Both the position numbers and the translations under genes were made by a program. This document shows, one piece after another, positions 49,608 through 58,024 of a DNA stretch of 58,198 nt. The stretch covers positions 1 through 58,198 of the forward strand of contig WBOU01000015.1 in NCBI GenBank assembly GCA_009268125.1, read 5' to 3'. The stretch comes from Chloroflexia bacterium SDU3-3. GTDB lineage: Bacteria; Chloroflexota; Chloroflexia; Chloroflexales; Roseiflexaceae. How positions within the stretch are numbered: position 1 is the stretch's first letter; each line of letters begins with the position of its first letter. The notes under the pieces were generated by a model that was not told where the DNA came from, did not search any database, and saw nothing but the letters and a program-made list of their open reading frames with translations.

Positions 49608-50327
49608 CTAGCCCCCCAGCTGCGGGCAGCGGGCGGCGATACCCGCCAGCACGCAGTCTAGCCCGAAGGCGAAGCTCTGCTCGGGGTCGGGCTGCACCTG
49701 CGCGGCGAAGAAGCGGGCGAAGTTCGGCAGCTGGCCGCCCGCGACCACCCGCTGCACATAGGGCGTTGCGGCGGCGCGCTTGGCCTCCTCGCTCATGTCC
49801 AGCCTGCGGCTATGCTCGGCCTCGGCCACCTCGTAGGCCACCACGCCGCCCACATAGGCCTGCACCACGCCCACCAGCTGCATGGCCGTGGCGATGTCGA
49901 GGCCCTGGTCGGCGAAGCTGGCCAGCCAGCACTCGAACCAGCGCAGGTAGCTCGGGCCGATGGTGGGGCGGCTGATGGTGAGCACGGTGAGCCAGGGGTG
50001 GCGCAGGTAGACCGCCCTGGTGGCGGTGGCCAGCTGGCGGCTGCGCTCGCGCCAGTCGGCGGGCGGCAGGTCGGGCAGGCCGATCTCGCCAAATGCCGCG
50101 TCGAGCATCAGGTCGAGCAGATCTTCCTTGCTGTCGATGTGGCGGTAGAGCGACATGGTGCCGCTGCCCAGGTCGGTGGCGATCCGCCGGATGCTGATGG
50201 CATCCAGCCCTTCGGTGTCGCCGATCAGCATGGCGGCGCGCACGATCTGGTCGCGGCTGAGGCCGCTGCGACCGGCGCGGCTGGGTCGTTCCCAGATCAG
50301 GTTGGGTGGTGTCTCATCGTGTGGCAT
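49608..50327 (-). CDS. TetR family transcriptional regulator
   Basis: A 239-residue repressor. Helix-turn-helix: SRDQIVRAAMLIGDTEGLDA then ISIRRIATDLGSGTMSLYRH. The C-terminal ligand domain is of the TetR_C type. A TATAAT lies 7-12 bp before the ATG and is embedded in a perfect palindrome (50329-50343), suggesting autorepression and a leaderless or near-leaderless mRNA. It is followed by the DraG gene and is divergent from a glycosidase gene whose promoter has palindromic operators. Confidence 0.92.
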   Translation of the reverse strand: MPHDETPPNLIWERPSRAGRSGLSRDQIVRAAMLIGDTEGLDAISIRRIATDLGSGTMSLYRHIDSKEDLLDLMLDAAFGEIGLPDLPPADWRERSRQLATATRAVYLRHPWLTVLTISRPTIGPSYLRWFECWLASFADQGLDIATAMQLVGVVQAYVGGVVAYEVAEAEHSRRLDMSEEAKRAAATPYVQRVVAGGQLPNFARFFAAQVQPDPEQSFAFGLDCVLAGIAARCPQLGG

Positions 50328-50328
50328 G

Positions 50329-50343
50329 GCGCTATTATAGCGC
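50329..50343. promoter_or_regulatory. Palindrome over the tetR -10 box
   Basis: GCGCTATTATAGCGC is a perfect 15-bp palindrome (odd centre). On the minus strand it contains TATAAT (50339-50334) just upstream of the tetR ATG at 50327. It is a good candidate for an autoregulatory operator. Confidence 0.6.
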
Positions 50344-50353
50344 TTCCCGAGGA

Positions 50354-50489
50354 TTTTTTACCACCAAGACGCCAAGGCACCAAGGAACAAAAGAGCGCTT
50401 TTACCACGAAGACACGAAGGCGCGAGGGAAAAACGGTAAGAAATCTCGCGTCTTCGTGTTTTCGCGTCTTCGCGTCTTCGTGGTGAAGA
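50354..50489. repeat. Inverted pair of CCAAGG/CGAAGG repeats
   Basis: TTTTACCACCAAGACGCCAA and TTTTACCACGAAGACACGAA on the left face TCGCGTCTTCGTGTTTTCGC and CGTCTTCGTGGTGAAG on the right. The block lies between tetR and the glycosidase promoter and can form a long imperfect hairpin. Confidence 0.75.
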
Positions 50490-50534
50490 ATCTCCGGTGT
50501 ATCAAGAATGCATGAGATCTGCTGGATAGATGTC

Positions 50535-50563
50535 TTGACAGGCGTACAGTGTACGCGTATACT
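50535..50563 (+). promoter_or_regulatory. Glycosidase promoter with operator in the spacer
   Basis: A perfect TTGACA (50535-50540) and TATACT (50558-50563) are 17 bp apart. The spacer GGCGTACAGTGTACGCG contains the perfect palindrome GCGTACAGTGTACGC (50542-50556). Confidence 0.9.
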
Positions 50564-50572
50564 TCATTTTGC

Positions 50573-50589
50573 TGCGTACATCGTACGCA
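50573..50589. promoter_or_regulatory. Second operator in the glycosidase leader
   Basis: TGCGTACATCGTACGCA is a palindrome with 7-bp arms that repeats the GCGTAC/GTACGC half sites of the spacer operator. It lies about +3 to +19. Confidence 0.8.
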
Positions 50590-50611
50590 TTTTACAGACA
50601 GGAGGTTCTCC

Positions 50612-51661
50612 ATGAGCGACACACCGTTTATTTTCGGCATCTACCCCGGCGGTGCGACCGGCAGCGACACCGGCGCAGTGGCCCAGGGCGCGCCCGAGTC
50701 CGTCGAGCAGATCGAGGCGGCGCTGGCGGCGCTTCAGGGCGATGCGCCGCTGTTTGTGCTGCGCGCCTACCAGGCCTTTCACGATGCGGATGAGGAGAAG
50801 CCTATTATCGCCACGCCCGCCCAGCCCGAGCTGCTGGTGCGCCCTGGGCGCGCGCTTGATCTGGTCCTGCAGTTCCAGTCGCGCAGCGGCGATGTGGATG
50901 GCTTCATGCAATTTGTGCGGCGCAAGGTGCGCGAGCTGGGGCCGCTGTGCCGCACCGTGCAGGTCTGCGAGGAGCCGAATCTGAACCTGCCGATGCTGGA
51001 TGGCTCGACGCCGCGCGTGCGCGAGGCAGTGGTGCGCGGCGTGCTGGCGGCCAAGGATGAGGCGCGCGCGGCGGGTCTGGGCCGCCTGCTGATCGGCTTC
51101 AACGCCGTGCCCACCTTCCAGCCCGAGGACACCTTCTGGGCCGAGCTCGGCCAGCTGGGCGGGGCGGCCTTCGCCGATGCGGTGGACTATGTGGGGCTGG
51201 ACTGCTTCCCCGACGTGTTCCACCCCGTCGCGCCCGATGGCGAGCCAGGCGATATGCGCCAGATGCTGCCTATGCTGCTGCACGCCCTGCGCGAGCAGTG
51301 GATGCCCCGCGCCGGGCTGGGGGCGCACGTGCCCATCCACATCGCCGAGAACGGCTGGCCGACCAGCCCCACCCGCTCGTACGAGCGCCAGGCCCAGGTG
51401 CTGGAGCAGATCATCCGCATCGTCTACGAGCACCGCTCGGCGCTCAACATCGCGCAGTACGAGCTGTTCGACCTGCGCGACGCCGACAGCAGCAACCCCG
51501 ACATCTTCTACCAGTTTGGCCTGATGCGCGACGACTACACGCCCAAGCCGGCCTTCCACACCTACCAGCGCCTGATCGCCGAGCTGAGCGCATCGCCCCA
51601 GGGTTATTCGTTCCCCAAAAAGCATGAGATGGGGGCAAACGAACAACGTAGGGATCAGTAG
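50612..51661 (+). CDS. Clan-A-like TIM-barrel glycoside hydrolase
   Basis: A 349-residue cytoplasmic protein. It looks like a (beta/alpha)8 clan GH-A enzyme. The putative acid/base is the second Glu in VQVCEEPNLNLP (strand 4 NEP-like motif) and the nucleophile Glu is in IHIAENGWPTSP (strand 7). ENGWPT also occurs in GH17-like enzymes, but overall identity to a named family is not clear to me. AGGAGG lies 5-6 nt before ATG 50612. Expression is probably repressed by the adjacent TetR through two palindromes, so a sugar or glycoside ligand is likely. Confidence 0.75.
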   Translation: MSDTPFIFGIYPGGATGSDTGAVAQGAPESVEQIEAALAALQGDAPLFVLRAYQAFHDADEEKPIIATPAQPELLVRPGRALDLVLQFQSRSGDVDGFMQFVRRKVRELGPLCRTVQVCEEPNLNLPMLDGSTPRVREAVVRGVLAAKDEARAAGLGRLLIGFNAVPTFQPEDTFWAELGQLGGAAFADAVDYVGLDCFPDVFHPVAPDGEPGDMRQMLPMLLHALREQWMPRAGLGAHVPIHIAENGWPTSPTRSYERQAQVLEQIIRIVYEHRSALNIAQYELFDLRDADSSNPDIFYQFGLMRDDYTPKPAFHTYQRLIAELSASPQGYSFPKKHEMGANEQRRDQ

Positions 51662-51687
51662 CCTCGTCGTCCATGGGGCTTTCTTTT

Positions 51688-51719
51688 CCTTGGTGTCTTG
51701 GAGCCTTGGCGGTAAAAAC
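51688..51719. repeat. Dispersed CCTTGG repeat
   Basis: CCTTGGTGTCTTGGAGCCTT followed by GGCGGTAAAAACG, just before the next promoter. Confidence 0.7.
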
Positions 51720-51767
51720 GTTCTGCCGAGTGAGAACGTCAAGGCTCTGCGGGTTGTCCGCCGCGAT

Positions 51768-51796
51768 TTGACATCGCGCATCGCCCCGCCTACACT
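51768..51796 (+). promoter_or_regulatory. Promoter of the secreted GH5-like gene
   Basis: TTGACA (51768-51773) and TACACT (51791-51796) are 17 bp apart. The start is near 51803, leaving about 14 nt with a GGAGG. Confidence 0.82.
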
Positions 51797-51816
51797 CCCA
51801 GGCGGAGGTTTAAGCG

Positions 51817-53985
51817 ATGAAACGGTTTTTTCTTGTCCTCATGGCGGCGGCGCTCGGCACCCCAGCCCCGGCCCAGCCCGCCCAGACCACACCCCAGCAG
51901 CGCATCCTAACATCCCAGCTTGTCGGCCACCCCGCCGTGACCGACGCGGGAATCTTCTTCCTTGAGCGGCGCGGCGACCAGTACGCGGCGGCGCGCTACC
52001 GCGCGGGCGCGGGCAGCCAGACTCTGGCGCTCTCGCCCGCGCCGCTGGAGAGCCTGGCCGCCGATGCCGCCACGGCGGTGTGGGCCGAGGCCAACGGCGA
52101 GCAGCGCCGCCTGGTGGGCTACGACATTGCCAGCGGGCGCACTTGGCAGGTGGCCACGCTAGCTGGCCGCGCCGACCTAGCGGTGGATGGTGACACGCTG
52201 TATATCGCCGATGCCGACGGGCTGCGGGCGCGCAGTCTGGCGGATGGCGGCGAGGTGCTGGTGAGCGCGTCGGGACGCCGCCCCGTGGCGGCGGGCGGCG
52301 CGCTGCTGTGGAGCGAGGAGCAGCCCGGCGACCCTGGCCAGCGCTCGGTGTGGCGGCTGGTGCTGCGCGCGGTCGGGCGCGATGCCGAGCTGGCGCGCGG
52401 CGCGGCGGGCTACGGCGGCTTTGTCTCATATGCGCTGGTCGGTGGCGGCGCGCTGTGGGCCTTTGCGCCCGGCGGCCCGCAGGGCGTGTTTCGCTATGCT
52501 CTGGCCAGCGGCGCGACCGAGCGGCTGGCGGAGGCCCAGCCCGACAGCCTGGCGCTGTGGGGTGGTGCGGCGGCCTGGGTGCGCGCCGAGGGCGATGGCT
52601 GGCTGATCGAGCGCGGCGGCGTGGCGGCGGCGCTGCCCGTGCGGCTGGCCGTGGAGGGCGGCTACGGCGGCGAGCTGCTGGCCAGCTGGGAGGAGGCCGG
52701 GGCGCACACCCTGGCCCTGGGCGATGAGGCCGCGCTCGGCGCGCGTGCGGCGACCCGCGCTGCCCCCAGCGCCGCGTGCGCCAGCGCCGACCCCCGCGCG
52801 TGCGGCCAGGTCCGCGCCAGCGGCGGCGCGCTGGCCGATGGCGTGGGGCCGTGGGCCATGCGCGGCGTGCAGTTCTTCCTGCCAGCCTACGGCATCAACG
52901 ACAAGACCTTCTACGATGGCAACTACGCCGCAGCTGTGGCCGACGGCAGCCTCGACTTCTGGCTCGACCGCGCCCAGAGCGGCCTGCGCGCCAACGCGCT
53001 GCGCATCTTCATCTCGCTGCCCTACCGCTCGGATGGCGCGACCGTGACGCCCACCAGCCACCAGACGCTCTACGACTTCGCCCAGCGCGCGGCCTCGCGC
53101 GGCATGCGGCTGGGCATCTCCATCCACAACAGCGCCGACTGGGCCATGACGCCCGAGCGCGCGGCCTGGCTGGCGGGCCTGCTCGACTACTTCGCGGCGC
53201 GCTCGGCTCTGCCGCTGATCGCCTACCTCAACAGCGACAACGAGATCAACAACCACTGCGGCGACGGGCGCGACTGCTTCGACAACTTTAGCGGGCACGA
53301 GGCGCGGCCCTATATCGATGGCGCGGTGGGCTGGACTGCGCAGGTGGCCGCGATCGCGCGGGCCAGGGGCGTGCTGGTGGTGGCGGGCATATCGAGCGAG
53401 GTGCAGGATTTTGACGGCACCCGCGCCGCCTTCGACTACTTCCGCCCCGCCAGCGACGGGCGCAGCCTGGCCGCGCTGGTGGATGCGCTGGCCCCGCACA
53501 ACTATAGCGGCGGCGCGGCGGGCGTGATCGACGATCTGCGCTACAACGGCTACCAGGGCCCGGTGCTGCTGGAGGAGTACGGCTTCCCCACCGACCCGCA
53601 GCCCCAGGACCCGGCCTGGACCGAAGGGCCGCCAAGCTGTCGGCTCGCGCCGCTGGCGGCGGGCTGCCAGGGCACCGCGCCCTACTTTGTGGAGGTGAAC
53701 CTGCAGGCCATGCGCACCCGCAGCTACAGCGGCGGCGCGGCCTGGATGCTGGCCGACATGGACGAGCGCAACAGCGGCAGCGCCTGCGCCAAGAAGCCGT
53801 TCGCGCTGTGGACCGGCCTGTTCACCACCAGCGGCACCTACTGCGCGGGCACCGCCACGCGCGGCCTGGGCACGCCCAAGGCCACGGGCGTGCGCGTCTG
53901 CCTGTTCTACGGCGGCGAGCTGTTCGCCTGCGACACCACGCTGGAGCTGCGCACCCGCATGTACCTGCCGATCGTCGGGCGCTAG
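51817..53985 (+). CDS. Secreted GH5-like glycosidase with N-terminal propeller-like domain
   Basis: A 722-residue exported protein. The signal peptide is residues 1-20 (MKRFFLVLMAAALGTPAPAQ). Residues about 30-320 show repeats of short strands with W and Y (LVGYDIASGRTWQVATLAGR, WAFAPGG) like a beta-propeller. Residues about 340-660 are a cellulase-like TIM barrel (MRGVQFFLPAYGIND, NALRIFISLPYRSDG, LGISIHNSADW), with possible catalytic Glu in NSDNEINNH and LLEEYGFPTDP. Paired cysteines suggest disulfides. The C terminus ends RMYLPIVGR, a form common at the ends of exported Chloroflexota proteins as I recall. GGAGG precedes the start. Confidence 0.78.
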   Translation: MKRFFLVLMAAALGTPAPAQPAQTTPQQRILTSQLVGHPAVTDAGIFFLERRGDQYAAARYRAGAGSQTLALSPAPLESLAADAATAVWAEANGEQRRLVGYDIASGRTWQVATLAGRADLAVDGDTLYIADADGLRARSLADGGEVLVSASGRRPVAAGGALLWSEEQPGDPGQRSVWRLVLRAVGRDAELARGAAGYGGFVSYALVGGGALWAFAPGGPQGVFRYALASGATERLAEAQPDSLALWGGAAAWVRAEGDGWLIERGGVAAALPVRLAVEGGYGGELLASWEEAGAHTLALGDEAALGARAATRAAPSAACASADPRACGQVRASGGALADGVGPWAMRGVQFFLPAYGINDKTFYDGNYAAAVADGSLDFWLDRAQSGLRANALRIFISLPYRSDGATVTPTSHQTLYDFAQRAASRGMRLGISIHNSADWAMTPERAAWLAGLLDYFAARSALPLIAYLNSDNEINNHCGDGRDCFDNFSGHEARPYIDGAVGWTAQVAAIARARGVLVVAGISSEVQDFDGTRAAFDYFRPASDGRSLAALVDALAPHNYSGGAAGVIDDLRYNGYQGPVLLEEYGFPTDPQPQDPAWTEGPPSCRLAPLAAGCQGTAPYFVEVNLQAMRTRSYSGGAAWMLADMDERNSGSACAKKPFALWTGLFTTSGTYCAGTATRGLGTPKATGVRVCLFYGGELFACDTTLELRTRMYLPIVGR

Positions 53986-54016
53986 AGTCTACGCCTTCTC
54001 GACAGAGCGCCGGTTC

Positions 54017-54127
54017 GTTTACCACCAAGGCTCTAGGGCACCAAAGGAAAAGACAATCAATACCCACCGAAGGCGCGAAGATTCGAAAAAAGTGAACCCT
54101 TCGCGCCTTCGTGTCTTCGTGCTAGAG
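54017..54127. repeat. Dispersed CCAAGG and CGAAGG/CTTCG repeats
   Basis: TTTACCACCAAGGCTCTAGG, CACCAAAGG, then CCACCGAAGGCGCGAAGATT and the inverted TTCGCGCCTTCGTGTCTTCG. Confidence 0.75.
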
Positions 54128-54245
54128 AATCTTCGGTGAATCAAGAACGCGTAGGCCCTGCGTCGGGCGCTAGCTAGGGCATGGGCGGCGAGAGAACCTG
54201 ATACAATGGGAGGAAGGAATCACAAACAGATAGACCGAGCAACAT

Positions 54246-55190
54246 ATGACCGAACACCACATCCCCGAGCTCATCCGCGACGACCTCGCGCAGGTCGATG
54301 CGCTCATCCGCCAGCACATCGAGTCGCAGCCGGTGGTGGCGCGCGCGCTAGAAGCCCATATCGGCCCCCGGCGCGGCCAGCCCATCCTGGCCGCGCTCAC
54401 GCTGCTGGCCGCGCGGCTTGGCCAGCCCCAGGGCGACCACGCCCTGCACGCCGCCGCCACCATCGAGCTGCTGCGGCTGGTGCAGCAGGTGCACATGGCC
54501 ATGCTCGACGGCGCGGCGCGGCGGCGCGGCACCCTGCACGAGCAGCCGCGCTGGGATGGCGGCCTGCCCCTGATGATGGGCGATTTCCTGCTGGCGCTGG
54601 CCGCCACCGAGATGGCGCAGTCGCCCGACCCCCAGATCATCGAGTTCTTCTCGCAGAGCGTGATGGCCACGAGCGAGGCCGAGCTGGCCCCGGTGATGGC
54701 GGCGGCCCCGGCGGATGTGGCGGTGGCGCAGTACATGGATCTGATCGAGCGCAGGACAGCCTCGCTGTTCGAGGCGGCGGCCAAGTCGGGGGCGGTGTGC
54801 GGCGGCCTCGGCCCGCAGGAGGTGGGGCTGGCGGGCCGCTTCGGGCGCGAGCTGGGGCTGGCCTACCAGGTGGCGCAGGATGTGGCGGATGTGGCGGGCG
54901 GCGCGGGCGCGGCCCTGCGGGCGGGTGTGATCACGCTGCCGTTGATCTATGCCGTGGATGCCGGGGCCGACGCGGCGCTGCTCGACCTGCTGGATACCCA
55001 GCAGCCTAGCGCCGAGCAGATCGCCTGGGGCCTGGCCGAGCAGGCCCGCACTGGCGGCACCGCCCGCGCCGCCCAGGATGCGGCCCAGGCGCTGGGGCGC
55101 GCGACCGCGCTGCTGGGCCAGCTGCCGGGCGGCTCGGCCCGCCAGGCCCTGCTGGCCATGGCCGAGCCGCTGGGCCGCGCTGGCAGCTAG
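54246..55190 (+). CDS. Degenerate polyprenyl synthetase-like protein
   Basis: A 314-residue all-helical protein of the trans-isoprenyl diphosphate synthase fold. Residues VVARALEAHI...RRGQPILAALTLLAARL match the start. The first aspartate-rich motif, normally DDxxD before RRG, is HMAMLDGAARRRG. The second, normally DDxxD, is QDVADVAGGAG. GDFLLALAATEMAQ and VITLPLIYA are conserved. Without both DDxxD motifs it should not bind the magnesium-diphosphate normally, so it is probably a non-catalytic partner or has a new role. Translation start ATG 54246 lacks a strong ribosome binding site. It ends 2 bp from the convergent lipoprotein gene. Confidence 0.8.
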   Translation: MTEHHIPELIRDDLAQVDALIRQHIESQPVVARALEAHIGPRRGQPILAALTLLAARLGQPQGDHALHAAATIELLRLVQQVHMAMLDGAARRRGTLHEQPRWDGGLPLMMGDFLLALAATEMAQSPDPQIIEFFSQSVMATSEAELAPVMAAAPADVAVAQYMDLIERRTASLFEAAAKSGAVCGGLGPQEVGLAGRFGRELGLAYQVAQDVADVAGGAGAALRAGVITLPLIYAVDAGADAALLDLLDTQQPSAEQIAWGLAEQARTGGTARAAQDAAQALGRATALLGQLPGGSARQALLAMAEPLGRAGS

Positions 55191-55192
55191 GG

Positions 55193-55528
55193 CTACACCC
55201 GCAGGTCGGGCGGGATCTGCAGCTCATCGTAGGTCTCGCGGTCGAACGCGGTGCCCAGCGTCAGCACCTGCCAGACCCCGTTCTGCTGCTTCAGGAACAC
55301 CGTTGCCGACTCAGCGTCGTCGTCGGTGGGGTCCACCAGCACGCGCGCGTAGGTGTCCTCCACCTTCTGCACCTTGATCGACACATCGCCCACCTGGGCA
55401 TTACTCGCAAGGTACGATCGCGTCGCCTCGATGATCGCGGCCTGGGTCGCGTCGGTGGTGCCGCCGCACGCGCCCAGCAGCAGCGCGACCATCACCCAGA
55501 GCGCAAGGCTCGCCGTAAGACGCCTCAT
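55193..55528 (-). CDS. Small lipoprotein
   Basis: A 111-residue protein with signal MRRLTASLALWVMVALLLGAC: lipobox LGAC, lipidation at Cys21. The mature part, about 90 residues, has IIEATRSYLASNAQVGDVSI, VQKVEDTYARVLVDP and a strand-rich GVWQVLTLGTAFD, resembling small NTF2-like or DUF-type exported domains. Function unknown. It converges on the prenyl-synthase-like gene and is divergent from the GH13-like gene. AGGAGAGA precedes the ATG on the minus strand. Confidence 0.72.
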   Translation of the reverse strand: MRRLTASLALWVMVALLLGACGGTTDATQAAIIEATRSYLASNAQVGDVSIKVQKVEDTYARVLVDPTDDDAESATVFLKQQNGVWQVLTLGTAFDRETYDELQIPPDLRV

Positions 55529-55555
55529 AGGTCTCTCCTAGGATTCTGCAAAAAG

Positions 55556-55575
55556 GCGGTATGATACAATACCGC
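55556..55575. promoter_or_regulatory. Operator-like palindrome in a divergent promoter region
   Basis: GCGGTAT, GATACA, ATACCGC: a 7-bp inverted repeat containing TACAAT (55565-55570). It lies between the divergent lipoprotein and GH13-like genes and could be an operator over a -10 box. Confidence 0.45.
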
Positions 55576-55628
55576 ATAGGCAATATTCTACGATACAGTG
55601 CCATAGGAAGAAAAGACGCAGGTCGCGT

Positions 55629-57920
55629 ATGCCAAACGTTAGCGTCGCGCAGGATCGGCAGCATATCACCTTCCGCACCGACGAGGTGGAGCTGGTGTTC
55701 TCCCTGGATGATGGTGGGCTGCGGGTGCTGCGGCGGGTGGGCGGGCCAAACGTGGTGGGCTACGGGCCGCCCCAGCCCGCCATCGATGTGCAGGTGGGGA
55801 TCGATGGCGCGTGGCTGGCCGAGCGCGTCTTCGTGCGCTATCTGCGCCACCACGTGCGCCAGAGCGGCAACGCGCTCGATATCGAGATCGTGATCGGCAT
55901 CGGCCCGCTGATGATCGCCGACCGCTACCACGTGACCGGCACCCTGATCGCGCGCTCGGCCACCATCCACAATGTGAGCGAGGATGAGATCTGGCTGCGC
56001 GGCCTGCGCCTGATCGTGCCGTGGGTGCGCATCGGCGAGGTCGAGACATGCCGCTTCGAGGCCCCTGGCAACAGCGTGCGCCCGCGCCTGCCGCTCTCGG
56101 TGGCCGCCGCCCAGCGCCGCAGCGTGGTGCCGCGCCGCTTCTTCTCGCCCGGCTTCCACATGAACCGCACCATCGAGTTCGCCCCCATGGGCGGGCCGGG
56201 GCTGCTGGCGATCTACGACATGCAGAGCCTGGAGACCCTGATGTGCTGGTTCGACAGCCATCGCCAGCTGGCCGACCCGCAGATCGAGGGCAGCAGCGGC
56301 GCGGTCACGTTCGTGCACGAGATCACAGTGCCCGAGCGGCTGGGCGCGGATGCCCAGGTGGAGCTGGGCACCCAGTACCTGCTGCTGCTCCGCGAGTCGT
56401 GGCAGTCGGCCCTGGCCTCGTACCGGCGCACTGTGGCGCTGTTCGGCGGCGCGCCGCAGGTGCGCCAGCCCGCCTGGCTGCGCGAGGCCGCGTGCTACGA
56501 GGTCTACGCCGGGCAGTGCGGCGGCTTCCTAGGCCTGCGCGCCCGCCTGGGCGAGATCCGGGCCATGGGCATCACCACCCTGGTGCTGCTGCCGATCTGG
56601 GCCTTCGCCCGCCCCGACGACGGCGGCGCGTGGGATGAGAACTGGCAGAACGGCGGCAACCCCTACATCATCCGCGACTTCGCGCGCATCGACGCCGCGC
56701 TGGGCAGCGCCGAGGATTTGCGCGCGCTCACCGATGCGGCCCACCGCCTGGGCATGCGCGTGGTGCTCGACCTGCCCCTGATCGGCTGCTCGCCCGACTC
56801 GCCCTATGTGCGCGACCACCCCGACTGGTTCTGGCGCGAGGAGGACGCGGCCTCGCTGCAGCTGCTGGAGGGCGGCGAGGGCTACCGGCTCGACTGGGCC
56901 AACCCCGAGCTGCAGGCCTACTGGTTCGAGCAGTCGCTGGCCCAGGCCGAGGCCTACCAGGTGGATGGCTTCCGCGCCATCGTCACCTACCTGCCCCGCT
57001 CGGGCGAGGCCTGGGTGGCCCCCCAGCTCTCCGACGCCAGCGCAGGCTCGATGGCGCTGGTGCAGTTCATCGGGCGGCTGCACGCGGCCCTGCAGGCCCG
57101 CAGCCCCGATGCGGCTCTGCTCACCACCATGGGCGGGCCATCCGGCGAGGCCACCACCGACATGGTGGTGGATGACTTGGTTCACCACCAGTTTATGCAC
57201 GCCGCGCTCAACCGCGTGCCGCCCGAGGAGCTGGGCCGCTGGCTGGAGGATGCGGCGCTCATCCAGCCGCTGGGCGTGGCCCGCGCCGCCTTTGTGGAGA
57301 GCTACCGCACCTGGCTGCTCAACCCGCTGGCCGATGGCCTGCGCGGCTCGCTGCTCAGCCGGATCGCGCTGGCCGGGCTGGTGTTCTGCGGCTTCGTGCC
57401 GATCATCCGCTGCGGCCAGGAGGACTGCGACCGCGACTTCATCCAGATGCTGCTGAATGCCCGCGTCAGGCACCCGCTGCTGTGCCACGGCAGCACGGCC
57501 TACAACGCGGTGCCCTGCGACGACCCCCAGGTGTTCGCGGTGCTGCGCAGCTACGGCGGCGCGCATATGCTGGGCCTGCTGAAGATCGGCGCGCGCAAGC
57601 GCACGGCCACCTTCAGCCTGCCGGTCGATCTGCTGGGGCTAGAGGAGGGGAGCTACACGCTCTACGATGTGCTGCGCGGCCAGCCGCTCTCCGAGCACGG
57701 CCAGCAGCAGTGGCAGCGCGACGAGCTGCTGTCGTTCCAGCTGACGCTGGAGCCGTTCGAGGCCTACGGGCTGCTGCTTGAGCGGGTGGTGCAGCCGACC
57801 CACACGGTGCCGCTCGCGCCCGCGCCGCGCACGCTGGCCCGCCCGCGCGCCAACGGGCGCAAGGTGCTGGCGGCCCGCCTCGACCCCGATGGCGACCGCG
57901 ATATCGAGGAGGGGCCGTAG
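55629..57920 (+). CDS. GH13-like protein lacking recognisable catalytic residues
   Basis: A 763-residue protein. Residues 1-270 form beta-sheet domains typical of the N terminus of some amylase-like proteins. Residues about 280-620 resemble an alpha-amylase barrel: YEVYAGQCGGFLGLRARLGE, GITTLVLLPIW, NPYIIRDFARIDAALGSAED and GMRVVLDLPLIGCSPDSPYV. The region II equivalent reads YQVDGFRAIVTYLP where active enzymes have GFRxDxA, and regions III and IV (LLTTMGGPSGE; AAFVESYRTW) lack a clear Glu and HD. A C-terminal beta domain follows. It may be a glycan-binding or regulatory pseudo-enzyme. No signal peptide. Confidence 0.75.
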   Translation: MPNVSVAQDRQHITFRTDEVELVFSLDDGGLRVLRRVGGPNVVGYGPPQPAIDVQVGIDGAWLAERVFVRYLRHHVRQSGNALDIEIVIGIGPLMIADRYHVTGTLIARSATIHNVSEDEIWLRGLRLIVPWVRIGEVETCRFEAPGNSVRPRLPLSVAAAQRRSVVPRRFFSPGFHMNRTIEFAPMGGPGLLAIYDMQSLETLMCWFDSHRQLADPQIEGSSGAVTFVHEITVPERLGADAQVELGTQYLLLLRESWQSALASYRRTVALFGGAPQVRQPAWLREAACYEVYAGQCGGFLGLRARLGEIRAMGITTLVLLPIWAFARPDDGGAWDENWQNGGNPYIIRDFARIDAALGSAEDLRALTDAAHRLGMRVVLDLPLIGCSPDSPYVRDHPDWFWREEDAASLQLLEGGEGYRLDWANPELQAYWFEQSLAQAEAYQVDGFRAIVTYLPRSGEAWVAPQLSDASAGSMALVQFIGRLHAALQARSPDAALLTTMGGPSGEATTDMVVDDLVHHQFMHAALNRVPPEELGRWLEDAALIQPLGVARAAFVESYRTWLLNPLADGLRGSLLSRIALAGLVFCGFVPIIRCGQEDCDRDFIQMLLNARVRHPLLCHGSTAYNAVPCDDPQVFAVLRSYGGAHMLGLLKIGARKRTATFSLPVDLLGLEEGSYTLYDVLRGQPLSEHGQQQWQRDELLSFQLTLEPFEAYGLLLERVVQPTHTVPLAPAPRTLARPRANGRKVLAARLDPDGDRDIEEGP

Positions 57921-57936
57921 CGCTGGATGCTGCATG

Positions 57937-57973
57937 CGGGCGTCGGGGGTATCTTCCCCGCGCCCGTTTTTTT
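57937..57973 (+). terminator. Terminator after the GH13-like gene
   Basis: CGGGCG and CGGGG (57937-57948) pair with CCCCG and CGCCCG (57956-57966), followed by seven T. Confidence 0.9.
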
Positions 57974-58024
57974 GTGCGCTGGTACGATGCTTTTGTGGGG
58001 AATATGTGCGATTTTGGCTAAAAA

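Noticed and set aside
54202-54207. TACAAT as the -10 box of the prenyl-synthase-like gene
   Set aside because: No acceptable -35 hexamer at 16-18 bp; left out of the promoter list.
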